A stretch of 33,293 bases of DNA from Bacteroidota bacterium (lineage in GTDB: Bacteria > Bacteroidota > Bacteroidia > Chitinophagales > Chitinophagaceae): assembly GCA_004292605.1 (NCBI GenBank), contig RDXK01000108.1:1-33293 (forward strand), written 5' to 3'. Below the pieces are notes generated by a model that made no database searches, was not told the origin of the DNA, and saw only the letters and a program-made list of their open reading frames with translations. Made by a program: the position numbers and the translations under genes. Below, one piece after another: positions 33,034 to 33,293 of this stretch; position 1 is the stretch's first letter, and each line of letters opens with the position of its first letter.

Positions 33034-33293
33034 ATGAGTATCAAAAACCTGTTATGGATGATTTTAATTGCCATCATCCTTTTTCTTGGCTTTGGATTTT
33101 ACCAAGCTAGTAAGTTAACCACCATAGAAATCATCAGCAATACTTCCATTGCCGCACCCAAGGAACGTGTTTTTGCCTTGGTGAGGAACTTAAAAGACTT
33201 CCCAAAATGGTCGCCTTTTTTAGTGCAGGACCCTACCCAACAATACCAAATAAAGGGTACCGACGGTGCCGTGGGGGCACAATACCACTGGGT
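33034..33293 (+). CDS. SRPBCC-family (polyketide cyclase/START-like) protein, truncated by window end
   Basis: 86 residues are visible from the ATG at 33034 and the frame is open to the right edge. One N-terminal membrane segment (about residues 5-23, LLWMILIAIILFLGFGF) is followed by the start of an SRPBCC domain: IAAPKERVFALVRNLKDFPKWSPFL and the GTDGAVGAQYHW strand, matching polyketide-cyclase/dehydrase-type members. Such proteins bind hydrophobic ligands; the exact role is unknown. It lies 219 bases downstream of the LytTR gene. Confidence 0.85.
   Translation, partial: MSIKNLLWMILIAIILFLGFGFYQASKLTTIEIISNTSIAAPKERVFALVRNLKDFPKWSPFLVQDPTQQYQIKGTDGAVGAQYHW

Noticed and set aside
1-33293. 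tRNA, rRNA, transposase, toxin-antitoxin or known phage-defence genes
   Set aside because: Looked for on both strands by motif; none could be supported.

Overview
The window is chromosomal DNA of a member of the Bacteroidota, most likely the Chitinophagales/Chitinophagaceae (family level is inference). The support is two SusC/SusD outer-membrane pairs, a secreted protein with motifs common in type IX secretion (T9SS) cargo, absence of Shine-Dalgarno sites, several promoters of the Bacteroidota type (TTG / TAnnTTTG), a membrane-bound LytTR regulator and a DUF4397 lipoprotein. No tRNA, rRNA, CRISPR array, transposase, integrase or origin was seen.

Layout. Positions 1-15000 are almost all minus strand and concern the cell envelope. 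In transcription order from the right: SusC-B, SusD-B and a DUF4397 lipoprotein form one operon (14948 to 9643). A plus-strand lipoprotein of unknown function (8416-9480) follows, with atypical sequence character, lying next to a decayed 3' piece of a second DUF4397 gene (7989-8192). Then come SusC-A and SusD-A (7604 to 2928), a 60-residue protein with a PID-CTERM-like tail (2773 to 2591), and a large secreted protein running off the left edge (2410 to 1). No glycoside hydrolase or other degradative enzyme lies beside either SusCD pair, so their substrates cannot be read from context.

Positions 15000-26300 hold mostly housekeeping and transport genes: an outer-membrane beta-barrel protein, alaS, an M23 peptidase divergent from alaS, a CAP-domain protein, an APC amino-acid permease, then a plus-strand run of a dicarboxylate/amino acid:cation symporter, a DedA protein, an MFS transporter and an ABC ATPase with no permease beside it. 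Positions 26400-27780 form a small pocket of two unrecognised secreted genes bordered by an unusual inverted repeat. Positions 27782-33293 hold an ECF sigma factor divergent from uvrA, a VOC protein, a membrane-anchored LytTR regulator and the start of an SRPBCC protein.

The best leads for a second look are: the identically spaced leader element TTAAACCTC-N8-ATG shared by both susC genes; the overlapping face-to-face promoters between alaS and the M23 peptidase gene; the unknown Cys-containing lipoprotein next to a truncated DUF4397 gene; the two-gene secreted unit with its flanking inverted repeat; and the CCCCAAA repeat cluster after the LytTR gene. I did not find a clear complete new system; these are candidates, not demonstrations.
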